64,000 bases of DNA from Immersiella caudata (GCA_030512335.1 JAULSU010000006.1:372001-436000), one strand, 5' to 3'. Positions 24,201 to 36,466 are shown, counted from the stretch's first letter. The notes: generated by a model from the sequence alone, not told the origin. Numbers and translations: made by a program.

Positions 24201-24612
24201 ATATCTCCGGGCCCTTGGCCTTGTCTTTCCTCTTCTTCCTGTCGGCGAGCCCACTCTTTGCTGAGTCGCTCCCAATTTGCGGGGCGTCGAGCCCTTCGCG
24301 GGCGCCATCTTCGGCTTCGTCGTCGTCTTCGGTATCGTCTGACTCGCCAAGCACCTCGCGCACCTCGACGCAGCTGCGCGGAAAGATGCCGCTGAAGACG
24401 CGCGCCTCTAGTGTCTGTCCCTTGACGCTGGTGAGCCCGGCCAGCAAGCTGGGGGGCGCGACCAGGTATCCGCGAAGCCAATTGCCATCGGGTGTCTCCT
24501 CAATTATGTAGAGCTCATCGCCAAGCTCGAGCGGGAGGTCGGCCGGGCTCGACGCCGCAAACGGGTACGTCGCTACGGCGAAGGCGATGCGAGGCAAGGG
24601 TTGCCAGGGCAT
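18279..24612 (-). CDS. dck1: DOCK-family guanine nucleotide exchange factor (Dck1-like)
   Basis: Two exons, 24612-19041 and 18988-18279, give 2093 residues. The 52-nt intron (GTAAGT...GCAG) joins VEELLQ to LFESTFAPEIAIFMP. An SH3 domain lies at about residues 8-85 (AVATYPF, LGDELYIIEE, NWLRGYL, GIFPRSCVEV). A DHR-1/C2 lipid-binding domain lies at about 625-805 (RSDIYLTIDEAVL to ETYLCSTRFSQN). A long helical middle follows, then DHR-2, the catalytic GEF region, at about 1440-1850 (LRLHADLYDWDP, RAIATIYETIAKSDRLVPKY, KEFVFEG, VVCYRELIPG). The tail is low complexity and basic. The protein would work with an ELMO/Lmo1 partner at membranes to activate a Rho5/Rac-type GTPase in polarity, stress or autophagy responses. 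The length is normal for ascomycete DOCK proteins. Confidence 0.93.
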
Positions 24613-26416
24613 TGTGTCCAGGAATGATGCATTTACCGCAGGGCTGGTTGGGAGCCGCGAGTTTGGTGTCGGGTTTCTTCTGGCGGCTTGCGCACTTCTT
24701 CGTGGATGGCAACGAAGTGGATCCAGTTACTTCGAGCTCCTCGTCCCGGCGCCTCTCTCCAGCGATGGAAGTAGAACTGTGGTTCGGCTGTCGTCGCAAT
24801 GTGACATTCATTAGGTTCGGACGTCGCGTGGTTCTCGGAGGGGTGCGGTAGACTGTCGTCGGTTGGTAGCAGCAGTCGGAGAGCTTGACGTGGGTCTCGG
24901 AAGACAGGGAAGCTGCTGGTGCGATTGCTGAATTTAGCACCTGAATGCTCCCCGAACGCAGGTCGCAAACTCTCAGCCCCGCTTGGGAGCGATGGGCGAG
25001 ATTGGGGCAATTGCACTCACTTCGATTGCTCTCGTCCTCGTCTTCATGAAGACGGTCCCGGCCCTTGGTGTCGACAAAGTGCAGCGCGAGGTTGGCAAGA
25101 AAAATTGTGAGGGGGAGCGCCAAGGGACTCTCCCACCACGCGTGTCGTCGGGAGCGGCACAGGGGCTTGGTGCGCGGTTCTGGATTTGGCAGAGCTAAGG
25201 ATGATCACATCCAGGCCTACAAAACACCAGATGGAGCCGCCGAGCTCGATCAGCTCGATCAGCTCGGATTTAGAGTCAAGTCGGAGTACAGAACTTGGTC
25301 TCAACGAGCGCAATTCTGGTACTCTGTGTTCAGCGCTCGAGAATCAGTGCCAGGTCTCAGCCATCACAAAACTTGGGAACTGGTCCGTGCAGCGCAAACC
25401 GCCAGACCCTGGCTCGATGTAAGTTTGCGACCAAAACTGAGGTCTTTTTTTTTTCTTGGCAGCCAATCTTCAATGTCTCACTTTGTCGGCAGCACCGCGG
25501 TTACCTGCGCATGACGTGTTCTATCCTTTTGAAGAGCCCCTTTGAGGTCCATCCAAATATCTTGAAGCATCTTTCAAAAGTCTCTCGTCGCCAGCTCCAG
25601 CACCAAGCTCGAGAAGGAAGCTGGGGGAAGGGGTGAGATACGCTCAGACCTCGTCGGGCATACAGTGAGCAGGTTGCGCTGGCAGAAGACCCCGTCCCCA
25701 GTGGTCAACCAAACTGCAAGTGCGCGGCCCTCCCGTCCATCTGCAAGCACTTGAAGCCGACAGGACCCATCATCCGCCAAGGGCCGAGACGAAGGGCGCC
25801 GACGAGGTCGGTGCTAGGGCATTCAATATGGAGCCGTTTTTGACCAGCCCTCGTTGCAAGACTTCGCAGGGCGGCAGGTCTAAGAGTACGTCGTAAAACC
25901 TGGGAAAAAGAAGAAAAGACGTATTTCGATTGCCTCAATCGTCGATCTGGAGCCATCGCAAGCATTCGACTTCTATCATATCTCCTCCAATGTCCTGAAG
26001 CAAACGGATTGAACTTAACTTCCATCCAGACCATACAAATGATCAAATCCCATCTCAACTTCCTCAGGTCCGTGCCCTGCAAAAGCGGGCCAATCCTCCG
26101 AGTGGACCCCTGCCCGCCCCTTTTCCATCACCCCTTTCTGCCCCAAGCTGCAAGCCAGCGACACCACCATCTTCACTTCGAAGACATCCGTGCAGCTGCG
26201 AGCACCTGCTGTCGTCCTTCTAGAATGGAAAACGCTCGCGCAGATCCGTCGCACAGCGGCATCGCCCCAAGCTCTTTTCATGAGGCAGATCTTAGGCTGA
26301 GACAATCTTGTGTCACGCTGTCACGTGGGTATTTACCCCACAGCCACGAAGTAACGGTGAGGAGTCCAAAAATGCAACTGAATCAGGGCAGAGGAAAATG
26401 CAAAAATAAATGAATT
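24613..26416. other. Intergenic region
   Basis: About 1.8 kb between the DOCK start and tRNA-Trp. It has a short tandem of GAGCTCGATCA-like units near 25240-25262 and a T-run at 25443-25453. No frame with credible protein character was found. The proximal part is presumably the DOCK promoter and leader. Confidence 0.5.
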
Positions 26417-26487
26417 GACCCCGACCCGATTTGAACGGATAACCTTTCGATCTGGAGTCGAACGCGCTACCGTTGCGCCACGAGGCC
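26417..26487 (-). tRNA. tRNA-Trp (anticodon CCA)
   Basis: 71-nt cloverleaf on the minus strand with no intron. The acceptor GGCCTCG pairs with CGGGGTC (including G-U pairs). The D arm contains GCGCAACGGTAGCGC. The anticodon stem TTCGA/TCGAA closes the loop CTCCAGA, which has CCA at positions 34-36. The T arm contains GTTCAAAT. A TTTTT run follows on the transcribed strand at 26402-26406, consistent with a pol III terminator. Confidence 0.93.
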
Positions 26488-26808
26488 GACTTACTGATGA
26501 AGCTGAAGTGATATTTTGGAGGTTTTATTCCTTTTTCTTTTTTTCGACTTTCACAGGTGAGCTGAATCTTGTCCTTTGAATTTGCAGACTGGATGAGAGT
26601 GCTGCACTCGCGCATGCTATGTGCTGTCTTGGCAGCGACGCTGAGGGCTTTTGGGGTAGGGCAGCGAGATATCTGATGTTACCTGCCTAGATGTATGTCT
26701 GTTTCTTGACCTCTTGCCTCATGAAGCTGAATCAAGTGGCCAGACACCAATACTCCGTTAGACTCCCAGACGTTTCTGAGTCCAGTGTAGAACTTCAATC
26801 CACCAACT
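26488..26808. other. Intergenic region between P450 and tRNA-Trp
   Basis: About 320 bases of 3' flank of the P450 gene and 5' flank of the tRNA. Apart from a T-rich stretch near 26530 I see nothing in it. Confidence 0.5.
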
Positions 26809-28625
26809 TCAACCAGAACGAATAGCCGGCCTCACGCGAACATTCAACGGAGTCTTCGACCGCAAAAAGTACGCCTTCTGTTTCTCAGCCCAGTCCTCGC
26901 CGCCAACCTCCTGAGGCGCAATGTCGAAGTGGAATAACAGCCGGGCAAGAATGAGACGCATCTCGGCATGCGCCAAACTATTTGCTGTCAGCTCAAGTGG
27001 ACATCGAAAGAACTCCATCACTTACTTCCTCCCAATACAATCCCTAGGCCCATGCTGAAATGGCCGCAGCGCATCAAAGTTATCTCCTTTCCCACCAGCA
27101 GGCTTCTCACCCTCTCCTAGTCTATGGAGAAATCGTTCAGGTTGAAAGGTGAATGGCTCTGCCCAGTGTGCGCTGCTATGGTTCATGCTGTAAATCTGAC
27201 ACTCGATGAGGGTCTTTTCCGGAACATAGTGACCGGCAACGAAAGCGCCTCCTTCAGCAGCCTCTCTAACCATGCCGTGGGTGGCAGGGGGAAACATCCG
27301 AAGCGACTCTTGGATGCAGGCGAGAAGGTACGGCAGTTTGCTGACAGCGATCATGGTGATCTCGTCGGCGCTTCGAAAGGTCGATCTGATTTCCTGCTTC
27401 AACTTCTCCATCTTGTCTGGGTTCCGCAGTAACAGATTCACCGCGCCGCTCAAAGCCGTAGGAGTCGTCTCCGAGGCCGCTGTGATAACGATGTGAGCCG
27501 TCCCCGCCAGCTCTGGCATACTCATTCCCTACCCAACCGTGTTAGCACCCGACACTCAACTCCCCCGATGACCACCCGACAGCAAAGAAAAGGAGAGTAC
27601 TCACCCACTCCTCCCTTCTCTTCAACACCCCCTCCAACACATCATCAACAACCTCCCCCTTTGCAATCCTTCCCCTCAACCTCCTCTCCAATTCCCCCTT
27701 CATCGCAACCAACGCCTTCCTCCCTCCAACCCACTTCAAAACCCACGGCACTAACCACGCAAACCCCACACTGTAAGAAATGTCAGCTTATACCCCCTTT
27801 TGAGAAATTCCCCTTGTCTCCCTCGAGAGTTCTACCCCCGAGACAACAGACTAGACAAGACACTTACTACTGCATCGCCACAAGCACAACCCCCGGCTTC
27901 AACATCTCCCCAAACATCTCCACAAAAAACGGCTCCCTCTCCCCCTCCAAACACCCAAATGGCTCCGCAAACACCAGCTCCCCCATGATATCCAACACAA
28001 CCCAATTCATCCAAGCCACCATATCCACCGTAACCTCCCCTCCCGCATTCCCAACCTTCTCACCAAGTCGCCGAATAAAGACATCAACCCAGTACTGAAT
28101 CTTCCCCTCTTGCGCCTTTAACGCGCGATCCGCAAAGCCGACTGCGAGGGCTTTGCGGAGCTTGGTGTGTTTATCCGCGGGGGCGTTGAGGAGGTCGTGG
28201 CCGTCTGCGTCGCTTAGGAGGGAGCGGTACCATATGGGCGCTTTGGGATTTTCGATGCGTTCAGAGGGGGAAAAGGAGCCTTTTTCTTTTTCGCTTGCGA
28301 AGTTGGTATTGGTGCCGTGGAAGGAGATGGATGTGGAGGCGGGGAGGTGTGGGGAGTGGAGGCCGTAGACGTCGCGCCAGGCGCGGGAGTCGGTGAAGGA
28401 GAGGTGGTTTGGGGCGATGCGGACGATGGGGCCGTAGAGTTCGTGGAGACGGTGGATTTCTTGGGGGGCGCGGCCGGTGGGGAGGAGGAGGGCGTAGGGG
28501 AGGGGGGAGATGCGGTGGAGGAGGGGACCGGGGAAGGATCGGAGGGGGTGGAAGAGGAGGTTGTAGAGGGGTGGAAGGACGATGAGCAAGAGGAAAAGGA
28601 TGGGGAGGAGGTAGATGAGGTCCAT
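26809..28625 (-). CDS. Cytochrome P450 monooxygenase (CYP65-like)
   Basis: Exons 28625-27868, 27770-27605, 27528-27026 and 26977-26809 give 531 residues. All three introns have good splice sites; the last one splits CIGRN|LAHAE. An N-terminal membrane anchor (LIYLLPILFLLLIVLPPLYN) is followed by the proline hinge HPLRSFPGP. The I helix reads ITAASETT (residues 324-330, with Ala where Gly is usual), the ExxR motif is E382-R385, and the heme motif FQHGPRDCIGRN carries the ligand C472. RIAPNHLSFTDSRAWRDVYG near the N terminus resembles CYP65-type enzymes such as isotrichodermin hydroxylase. It is an ER-bound haem oxygenase needing a P450 reductase. No polyketide, peptide or terpene synthase lies nearby, so its substrate is unknown and a cluster role is not supported. 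Confidence 0.88.
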
Positions 28626-29230
28626 GGTGCCTCTGAGCAGAGCAAAGGATAGTACGCTGGGAGGGCGATCTTGGAATCTGACTTGGTCTACACCTCTTCC
28701 GAGCCCTCGCTGCGGCGACAAAATCGGGGTGAATGTCGGCCAGCGGGGAAGAGCGCTTGGCCGACGATTTTAGTCTGGACCTGCGTGAGGGGCATCTCTC
28801 CGACTCAAGTACATTCTGGACAGTGTGCCAATACTGATGCTTCTGCCCACGGCCGACATGCGCTACTTCTGCCTGCGCTGTGCTGTACCTACGGCCTTAT
28901 GCTGTACTTAGCACAGCTTTGGCCCGTCGAGACGAGCCACGTCCCAAAAACCCTCCCTTCGGTTTTTTGTGTTTCTAGTAAGCACCAAAACGGGAAACCG
29001 AGCCCGCTCACCCCTCAGAACCCCATCCGTACGAAAGACTCTTTTGGGGGGACGCCTCATGACGTGCATGTAAGGGCAGGATCTCGTTGGCTGAATCGTC
29101 GGTGAGCTGCTGGCCGCGTGGTGTATTGATGCAGGCATGGCTAAGGCGCAGCCAACTGTCTTCGTTAAAGATAACGTCTTGCAGCTCTTAGATAAACACG
29201 CGTCCCTTTTCGTGATGGCGGCGGCGCTTA
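28626..29230. other. Intergenic region
   Basis: About 600 bases upstream of the P450 and downstream of the secreted-protein gene, both on the minus strand. No gene, RNA or repeat seen. Confidence 0.5.
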
Positions 29231-31817
29231 TTATGGTCTGGCCAAATCCTTTGGTCCCCACCAACCACCTTGGCCAGACTTATCCCAGGTTATCGGCTTG
29301 TCGTGGACATACCAATCTACTTCGGGATAGACTGCAGTCTGCTGCTGAAGCAGGCAGGTGATTTTTGTGTTCGTTCTTTCGTCTCCAAATCGCGCTGGTT
29401 CGATGGTGCAATCTGCAGGCAGAAAACCGTTCCACGTGCCGTTGAAGATCAACCTGTGGTCAATGTCAGCATATGAGCAGTGGCAACACAAGGGAAAAGA
29501 GAATAAAACTCACGGCTTCCCCGGATCCCGATCATCGCAATACCAAACCCCACTCATCTCCACATACACGCCGCGGCCCGTTCCACCTACCGTCCCATTC
29601 CCCATCCCAGATGCAACTCCCTCCACGTCAACCAACCCCGCACTAGCGATCCTAGCCTTGAAACTACCGACCCAATTCTCCTGCCAGCGCTGCGACCAAG
29701 ACTTCTCTCCCGTCCATGTCGCACCCATCGGCGCCGGCCATGCTCCCTCCCCGCCGCCATTGATACTCCACGAGTAGAACCACCGCGGTTGCACCATGGG
29801 ATACGTCGGTGGCTGCATTGAGAGTTGATACCTCCCGGCCAAGCTACCCGAATTCGAGAAATACTGTGCTTCGAACTTGAAGGTTATGATGCGCCATGCA
29901 ACGGGTCCGCGTGCGACCGAGAGAGCGGTGCAGCTTTTGCTTGCGTCTGCGGGATTGACGTCGGGGGAGGGCGCGAGGGCTGCAGCAGGAAGTGGTGAGC
30001 TAGAGAGGAGGGAGCCGGTGAGAATTGGGGATGGCGAAGTGTTGGTGCATTGCCATGTCAGACAGGGGGCGGTGGGGTCTCCGGCGGCGACAACGGGGTT
30101 GGCGCATTGTTGAGAGTATGGGCCGGAGGAGCAGGAAATCGCTGCCGTCGTGTTGGGGGCGAGGGCAAAGGCATTGACACGGAGACTGAGAAATGTTAGC
30201 ATACACGTAACACTGGAGAGGAACTCAGGGGTGCACACGGAGCTTCGCCGTCTTTGCCACGGCAGTACCACGTCTGGTTGACGCCAAAGACATTGTTGAT
30301 GCGGTCGATGTAGACGTACGTCCGGATGGGATACGGCGCATACGCCGATATCGTGCTCGGCTCGGGCTGGTCGCAGAGATCCCAGCCGGGATAGGGATAC
30401 CCAAAATATTGGAGGTTGACGCTGTCGGCGCGATTTCCGCACCGTACCGTGAGGTTATTGGCAACGTTGCGGATGATGATGTCGACCGTCTCCACAGGAC
30501 CGTAGCCCACAGCGCGCCCGTTCTGGAAATACCAGGGAGTAGACGTCAGATTGTAGTCAAATCTTTCCAGAACCCATGAAGGCGCCGAAGATGGAACACA
30601 ACCTGGGCTATCAGTATTCGGCGGGGTCGGGATCACAGCTGGAGCAAGGGTCACCGGTTTGATGAGCGAGCCTTTGACGAATGTTGGGCTGGGCAGCGAC
30701 AGGACGGCAGACCCCACGGCGACAAAGGTTGTGCTGTAGTCCCCCTTGTCATCTCCGCATGTCCATTCGTGTTGCAGCGAAATCTTGTTTGTTGCAGTTT
30801 CGAAGGTGGCGTTCAGCGATGGCAGCGTTCGCAACGGATCAGCCGTGGTCCCGTCCAGTACGCACTCGAGGTGGATGGCGTTCTTGCCCTCATGCGCATC
30901 GCCGGTCCCTTCTAGTGCAGCGCAACGAAAACGGCTTTCGGTAGCTCGACTCGACACCAAGAAGCGGAGGTCATCGTCTGACTTCAAAGAAGGTTCGTCG
31001 ATGACCCAGTCCGGATATGTCAAGGAGGCGAGACTGCAGTCCTTGGTGGGGTACGGTCCTTGCCTACGGGGTACCGCTTCCGGATCCGTGGATCGCGGGT
31101 TGCCTTTGACCGAGGCGTAGTCTGAAGGCTTCCTGAGCGTAGATTGAATCGATTGCATGCTTGGCGCATCGGCTCCTGTGGCCTGACATTCGTATGTGGT
31201 TGCGTTGGCGCCCGTTGGAGGGCAGACAATGCCAAGCGGTGGTGATGTCGCCTGGGCCCCGTAGACAGGTCTGTTGGAACGATGGTGTTAAGATTATTCG
31301 TGGCTCGGACTGGGGATGCTACCTACGGAAACCTTCCACCGGTGATGTTGCATATCCAAATCTGCGAGATGATAATGGCGCCGCTGTCGGTGATTTGCGT
31401 GGTGAGAACATTGTGAAAACGATTGGCACTCGGGTCATTCGTGGCGACACAGTTAGACTTCACCACCGTGTCCGGGTACGGTCCCTCGCCTTCGCGGCCC
31501 CAGTTTTCGACATACTCGTGCGCCCAGGCGCAGGTAAGATTGTAGTTATTTGCGGTATCGACGACAGTAAAGTTGAGATGGCTGGGGCCGTCGAAGGAGA
31601 TGGGCTCGAAGACCTTGCTTGCTGTGAGATCCTTGATGCTATAGACTGGAGTCTTGAAGCTGGAATCGTGGCATGGGTTCGGGTTGATACTGAGTCGCCC
31701 AACGTTGGATTGCTGGCGTTTCTCGAAGATATCTGCTTGTCGACCGTCGACATCAAGGGCGCAGCAAAGAGATGGAACGCCCAACAGCAAGAAGATTCCT
31801 AGCACCTTCATTTTCAT
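29231..31817 (-). CDS. Secreted, four-module cysteine-rich glycoprotein
   Basis: Exons 31817-31327, 31270-30239, 30185-29514 and 29453-29231 give 805 residues. The true start is the ATG at 31817 (MKMKVLGIFLLLGVPSLCCA), a signal peptide. The mature protein has many N-glycosylation sequons and repeats a module of roughly 150-200 residues four times. Each module begins with C...S...W/Y-x-V/L-x-D/F, continues with NxT/S-x-x-C, and ends with a W-x-C motif (QIWIC, HEWTC, QTWYC, GVWYC). Three introns follow the W-x-C motif of modules 1, 3 and 4, each in phase 2 inside a proline codon. The pattern suggests beta-sandwich domains related to small secreted fungal proteins, but I cannot name the family. 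It probably acts in the wall or extracellular space; no GPI signal or C-terminal membrane segment is seen. Confidence 0.72.
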
Positions 31818-33078
31818 GGCCACTCTTGATGCTTGCGGGTCGAGGTGTTGGGCCCTGTCGGTCCTCTCGGCGGGAGAATGGCTATCTCGTGGTGCTGGAT
31901 GGTGATTTATTTAAGTGGCCCAACCGCAGTTGTGAAGTCTTCTGATGTCGAGGAAGGATTCTGGATGCAAATTACCTGGCAAGAATACCACCCGAAAGTG
32001 GGGATCCTAGCTAAACGCTCCTTCCAAGTCTCATAACTGCCAAAGTCGTTTATTTTACCCGCGGCATGGCAGATTGGTTACGAGATTTCACGGTTGTGTA
32101 CCCCGCACGATCCTTCCTTGCTTCGCCACACATGTTCATACATTTCGTAGAGCTGAGAGTTAAACGAAGCATTTCGCTGTTTTGAAAGGGTAGGTTGTCA
32201 CGAGGGATGGCCCGAACGGAAGGGGCCAGCCGTTCCGTGTGACACCATACCACCACATAGATCCTGGAACAGCACTCCAAATCAAAAACATACCACAACC
32301 CTGTAAAACTTAATACACAATCGTAGTCACCCTTCCCACTCATCCAATCTTGAACTACCCTCCCTCAAGAGCGAAATTGCCAGCCTCTCTTTCTCAGCCT
32401 GGCCCCTCCATCCCGTGACCAGCCCAGGTCGAAGAAAATCCCCTAGCCATCCAGTCGACGCAAAACAATGTGACCATCAACACGCAGTCATGGCCCGGAT
32501 CGTGCGGAGCTGATCCTATCCATCTGTTGAAGAGCCTCATACGACAGCACCGGACCCGGACCCCTCAAACCTAACGTGCGCTGGGTGAGTCTGTCGGGGA
32601 CTGAAGAGACTTCGTATACAAAACGACCAAGCATCGGTTTGGCCAGTGCCGTGTTGCTGTTTTGAGACTGTCAGCCGAAGGGGCTCTTCCTGATTGGAAT
32701 TAAGCATTGTCGTTGATGCCCACACACCTGTACCCGGCTCCGGCAACGCGCTTTGTGCCCTGAGCATTGGCCGTGGTTGACTGGGGCTGGTCCATTTTGC
32801 GTGCTCGTGCTGGTGAAAGGAGAGAATCGACCTCGTTGTGGGTGTCTCAGTGGTGACGCTCAAGTTGCTGCTGACAAGTGGCGACGATGGATCAACTGGA
32901 CCGTCCCAAACCTCCAGCGACATCTCAATGTTATATGCCGAGATTTTATCATGTCGAATTCTGAGTCTGCTTCTGAGCATCATGTTATGATGCCTCTGCC
33001 TGGTTCAGTGGAGTGAAGACCCGCCGAGCGAAAGGACGCTCAGCTGTAGCAACGCAGTGCCGTTGAGGATGCGCATCT
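31818..33078. other. Intergenic region
   Basis: About 1.26 kb with no supported gene. The first 250 bases are presumably the secreted-protein promoter. Chance frames at 32.5-33.0 kb on both strands lack protein character. Confidence 0.45.
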
Positions 33079-33832
33079 TTAGTCGGGGCGAGCTTGCACC
33101 CAGAAAATATTTCCAGAGCCAATCACCGTGCGGAATTCGACCTTAACTCTGGGGTGTAACCACCACGGACTTGGAACCCAATGATATGGTATGCCTGAGG
33201 CTCGGGATTTTTGAGGTATCGTCACGTTGCTCAGTTGCTCCCCGGTTTCCCAATAACGGATCGACGAGTCGAAACCCGGAATCTTCCACAACAGGGGTAC
33301 TCAGGTGTTCGCTGAATTGGTAAGGTGTGTTTCGGGGACCTGGTCTGCCGGAAAAGTGGCGGCTAGGGCAAATATAACTCTCCACCAGGAATCCTCCCCA
33401 GAATTGAGAGAGCTGTTGATCTTGCAGATGCGCAATCTCATTGGAGAGGCTTTGGGTTAAGTTCGCTTGTAGAAACAAGGGTTCGGTGCCAGAAGTCGGC
33501 GCGCGCTTTTCATTCGTTCCTCCGCTGGTCGAATTCGACCCCAACCCAGTCGGACTCGGCCAAAGTTTCGTAAACCAATCAGCGACTCTCCCTCGACAGC
33601 GACGACCAGGGTGTTCACCAGCTAGCCCAAAAGGCGACCATCGAAGACTTTCTGAAACAGACAACAAGGTGGTTCGCAGAGGAGGCCAAGACGAGGCATC
33701 CAGGAGGTGTGGTTGCCTTGCACCGACCGAAGATGCGGCTCTCACAGGTGCCATCTTTTTCGTTGGCGCCGTATGCAAGTAAATGAAACCGAGCAACCCC
33801 AAGATCGAGAACCGCCGTGATGTGCGCGACAT
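33079..33832 (-). pseudogene. Possible small secreted protein, reading frame shifted
   Basis: A minus-strand frame starts at 33832 with a signal-peptide-like MSRTSRRFSILGLLGFIYLH and stays open to 33143. Near 33290 a different frame becomes more protein-like and runs to a TGA at 33079, with aromatic-rich content such as YHWVPSPWWLHPRVKVEF and NIFWVQARPD. No standard intron joins the two frames. Either a one-base indel near 33290-33300 has broken the gene or my exon model is wrong. It is divergent from the zinc-binding protein at 33892, only 60 bases away. Family and function are unknown. Confidence 0.35.
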
Positions 33833-33891
33833 GGTGTGCACCTGCACGACATTGATGAGTCTTTTTTCTGTCAGCCTGGAATGCGCACCTC

Positions 33892-36466
33892 ATGCAGGAG
33901 CATGGAATGCAGCCAGTTGAGCGGCCACAGCGTCACTCGCGCCTTCCGATCTCGACCACCATGACCTGGAAGAGATCCCGACTGCCGTTGCCCAAGCCGG
34001 CGGGTATTACATTATCATCTATCCCTCGTCGCTGCCTCACCAAGCGACCTACAGCAAGCGCTCCGCTTAAAGTTCGTGTCAGCCCACCCGACGGCCTGAC
34101 CGTCGCCACCACTTGTGCGATCCGAGTCCTGCCAAAACGACCATCAGACGACAAGCTATCACCGCTTCCACCTCGATCTCCCAAAGCTCTCGCCCATCGG
34201 TACTCCCGCTCAGTCGATTCCGCAATTGGCTCTTCGATCTGTGGATCAAGCACTAACGGCGATGCGGCGGACACGTCATCGGCACCCGTCGTACCTTCCC
34301 TACCTTCACACAATCTCAATTTTAAGATCAAGACTCCACCAGCGGTGGCGAGGACGGAAATGGATGGTGGAGATGCATTGGGTCAACAATCCACCTTGAC
34401 ACATGATCGGCCCCAAAGCCCTGAAACGGGCTCGGCGGCCTCAGCACCACTGACTACGCTTGACACTGATGAGACATTCTCGGATGACGAGACCACCGAT
34501 GAAGTGATTCCGATAGCCAATGATGTTGCGGAGAGTGCGCTGAAGGAAATGCTGGGCATCTCCTTGGACACACTGGAATTCCAAGACAAGGTTCTCGGTG
34601 TGACCAAGGTTTATCTTCAGAAGTTGTTGGACGTCGTGAGAAAAGACCCATACGGCGGTGCGGCCGCTCTCCAACCAGCCTCGAGCCTGTCCGGAGACGA
34701 CCTCTCATTACCCCCTGCCGACCAAGAAACGCTGTCAGACCAGCAGCATCGGCAGGAGGGCCGGAGTAAAGGCGGCACGTCAAGGAGCAATCCAAGATCC
34801 CAGTCACTCAAAAGACCGCTGAAACCCAACGACGATAGCAGCGAGGAAGACCCAGACGAGGGGAGTCACAAAGACAAAAGGCGCGCAGGACCACCACGAG
34901 GAGGAAAAGAACCGGCAGATACGGTGCGGTATTCCTGCCCATTCCGAAAGCTGGATCCTATCACCTTCAACGTGAGAGACCATGCCAAGTGTGCAAACAA
35001 TGAGCTGGTGGGAATGGGAAGCGTCAAGTAAGCACCGAAAACCAATCGCAGACATCAGACGGCTGCTAACGACGTGTCACAGGAAGCATATCACGTACAG
35101 CCACGACTTGAACGGCTTCCCGTGCCACCGTTGTTGGGAGCAGTTCAAGTCTACCAAGGACTTACATCGTCACCAACGAAGCCCTGAGCCGTGTCCTCTC
35201 AGTGATCCGCCACCCAACCTGGCCCATCCGAGAGGCGGAATCAGTATCAGCACCAGAGATCTGCTAGGGTCGAGGAAGGATCATGAAAAGGTCAACAGCT
35301 GGGAAAGGTTATGGGCCGTGTTGTTTGGTGACGAGGAGCCTGTCAAGGACCACAGTGAGCCCATGATGCGCTGAATGGTCCATACTGCCAGAGGTTGACC
35401 TTATTATACAGATTTTGTTCCAGTGGTTGAGCTGGAGGAGGTGTTGGTGGAGTTTTACGCCGAGCGTCCGTCCTTCATCCGCGCGCTCGACGCTCAACTC
35501 AAGGATCTCCTGGGCGACATGGTGTACGACAGATTCAGGGCCAAGGTTGATGCCATCAAAACATTTGTACAGCAATGGATGGAAGAGCTCCTGCTGGAGA
35601 AGTGTAGGAAGATTCCAACCAACGGTGGCGTTTGCGGCATTGCTTCTACCCCCGCACAGTTGGAAGTTGTAGGGGGCACAGGCTTCAACTCGCCGTTTTC
35701 TGGCTCGGAAAGCTACCTGCAAAACGCAGACGACAATTACAGTTTCCTCACGGAATGGGACTGGACCGTGGATTCCCGCTTCCCGGATCAATCTGCATCC
35801 TCTGCCGACGGGATGGCAACGCAAGAGCAACATCATCAAGGGTCTCACAACATCATGACGACCGGGCATGAGTCCCAGTTTCACCGCCCCGGCGGTCAGG
35901 GTCTGGTCCAACAAGCAAGCAACGACCAGATGCCTTATCAAGCCCCTGCTTACGGCGTTTCCATTGCGTACGAGGGCTCATCCGGTACCCAGCCGGTACC
36001 TTTGCCCACGCCCATACCAACACCACCAAACCTTGCAGTGCCGGCACCTGTTGTTATGTCTGGACCTCAACCCCTTTTCAGCGACCCCATAGCATGCCGC
36101 GCCGTTCAGATGGCAGACAGCCAACAAATGGCAAGACGTTGGTATGATCAACAGCCCCAGCAGTACCAGCAAAGTCAGGGACTTCAACAGCCGCGAATCC
36201 CCGGGCCGATCCAGAGATTCCACGAGCGCCACTCTGGGACAGTTTCCCGCCCAAAACCGACAGCGCATGCGAACAATGCCCTTCGTGACTCGGGAATCAG
36301 CGATGTTGGTTCGTTATACAGCGCCAATGGGCAAGGAGGTGTTTGGGCAATGAATCAGCGTGCTCCGTCGCCGGCGTCGAGGCTCAATAACTTTTCCTAC
36401 CCCGAAGGATATCAAGGATATTCTAGTACGGGTGGGACGTTTCTTAACACAGATGATGATGAGTGA
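33892..36466 (+). CDS. C2H2-like zinc-binding protein (paralogue of 12751-13905)
   Basis: Exons 33892-35027, 35083-35354 and 35412-36466 give 820 residues. Introns are 55 nt (GTAAGC...CAG) and 57 nt (GTGAGC...CAG). The Cys/His unit spans the first intron: YSCPFRKLDP, HAKCANNE, SVKKHITYSHD, PCHRCWEQF and LHRHQR ... CPL. This matches the order in the gene at 12751. It is preceded by an acidic/Ser-rich N-terminal half with a helical segment (DVAESALKEMLGISLDTLEF) and a basic KDKRRAGPPRGGK patch. It is followed by SWERLWAVLFGD, an amphipathic region (VELEEVLVEFYAE to FVQQWMEELL) and a Gln/Pro-rich tail. A nuclear regulator is likely. A later in-frame ATG at 33961 is an alternative start. Twice as long as its paralogue, it lies at the edge of the HET-rich block. 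Confidence 0.75.

Noticed and set aside
24515..25123. Minus-strand frame of 202 codons upstream of the DOCK start
   Set aside because: No domain character. It overlaps the DOCK start and most likely represents its leader and promoter.
26809..31817. P450 plus secreted protein as part of a secondary-metabolite cluster
   Set aside because: No polyketide, peptide or terpene synthase, transporter or cluster-type tailoring enzyme is adjacent.
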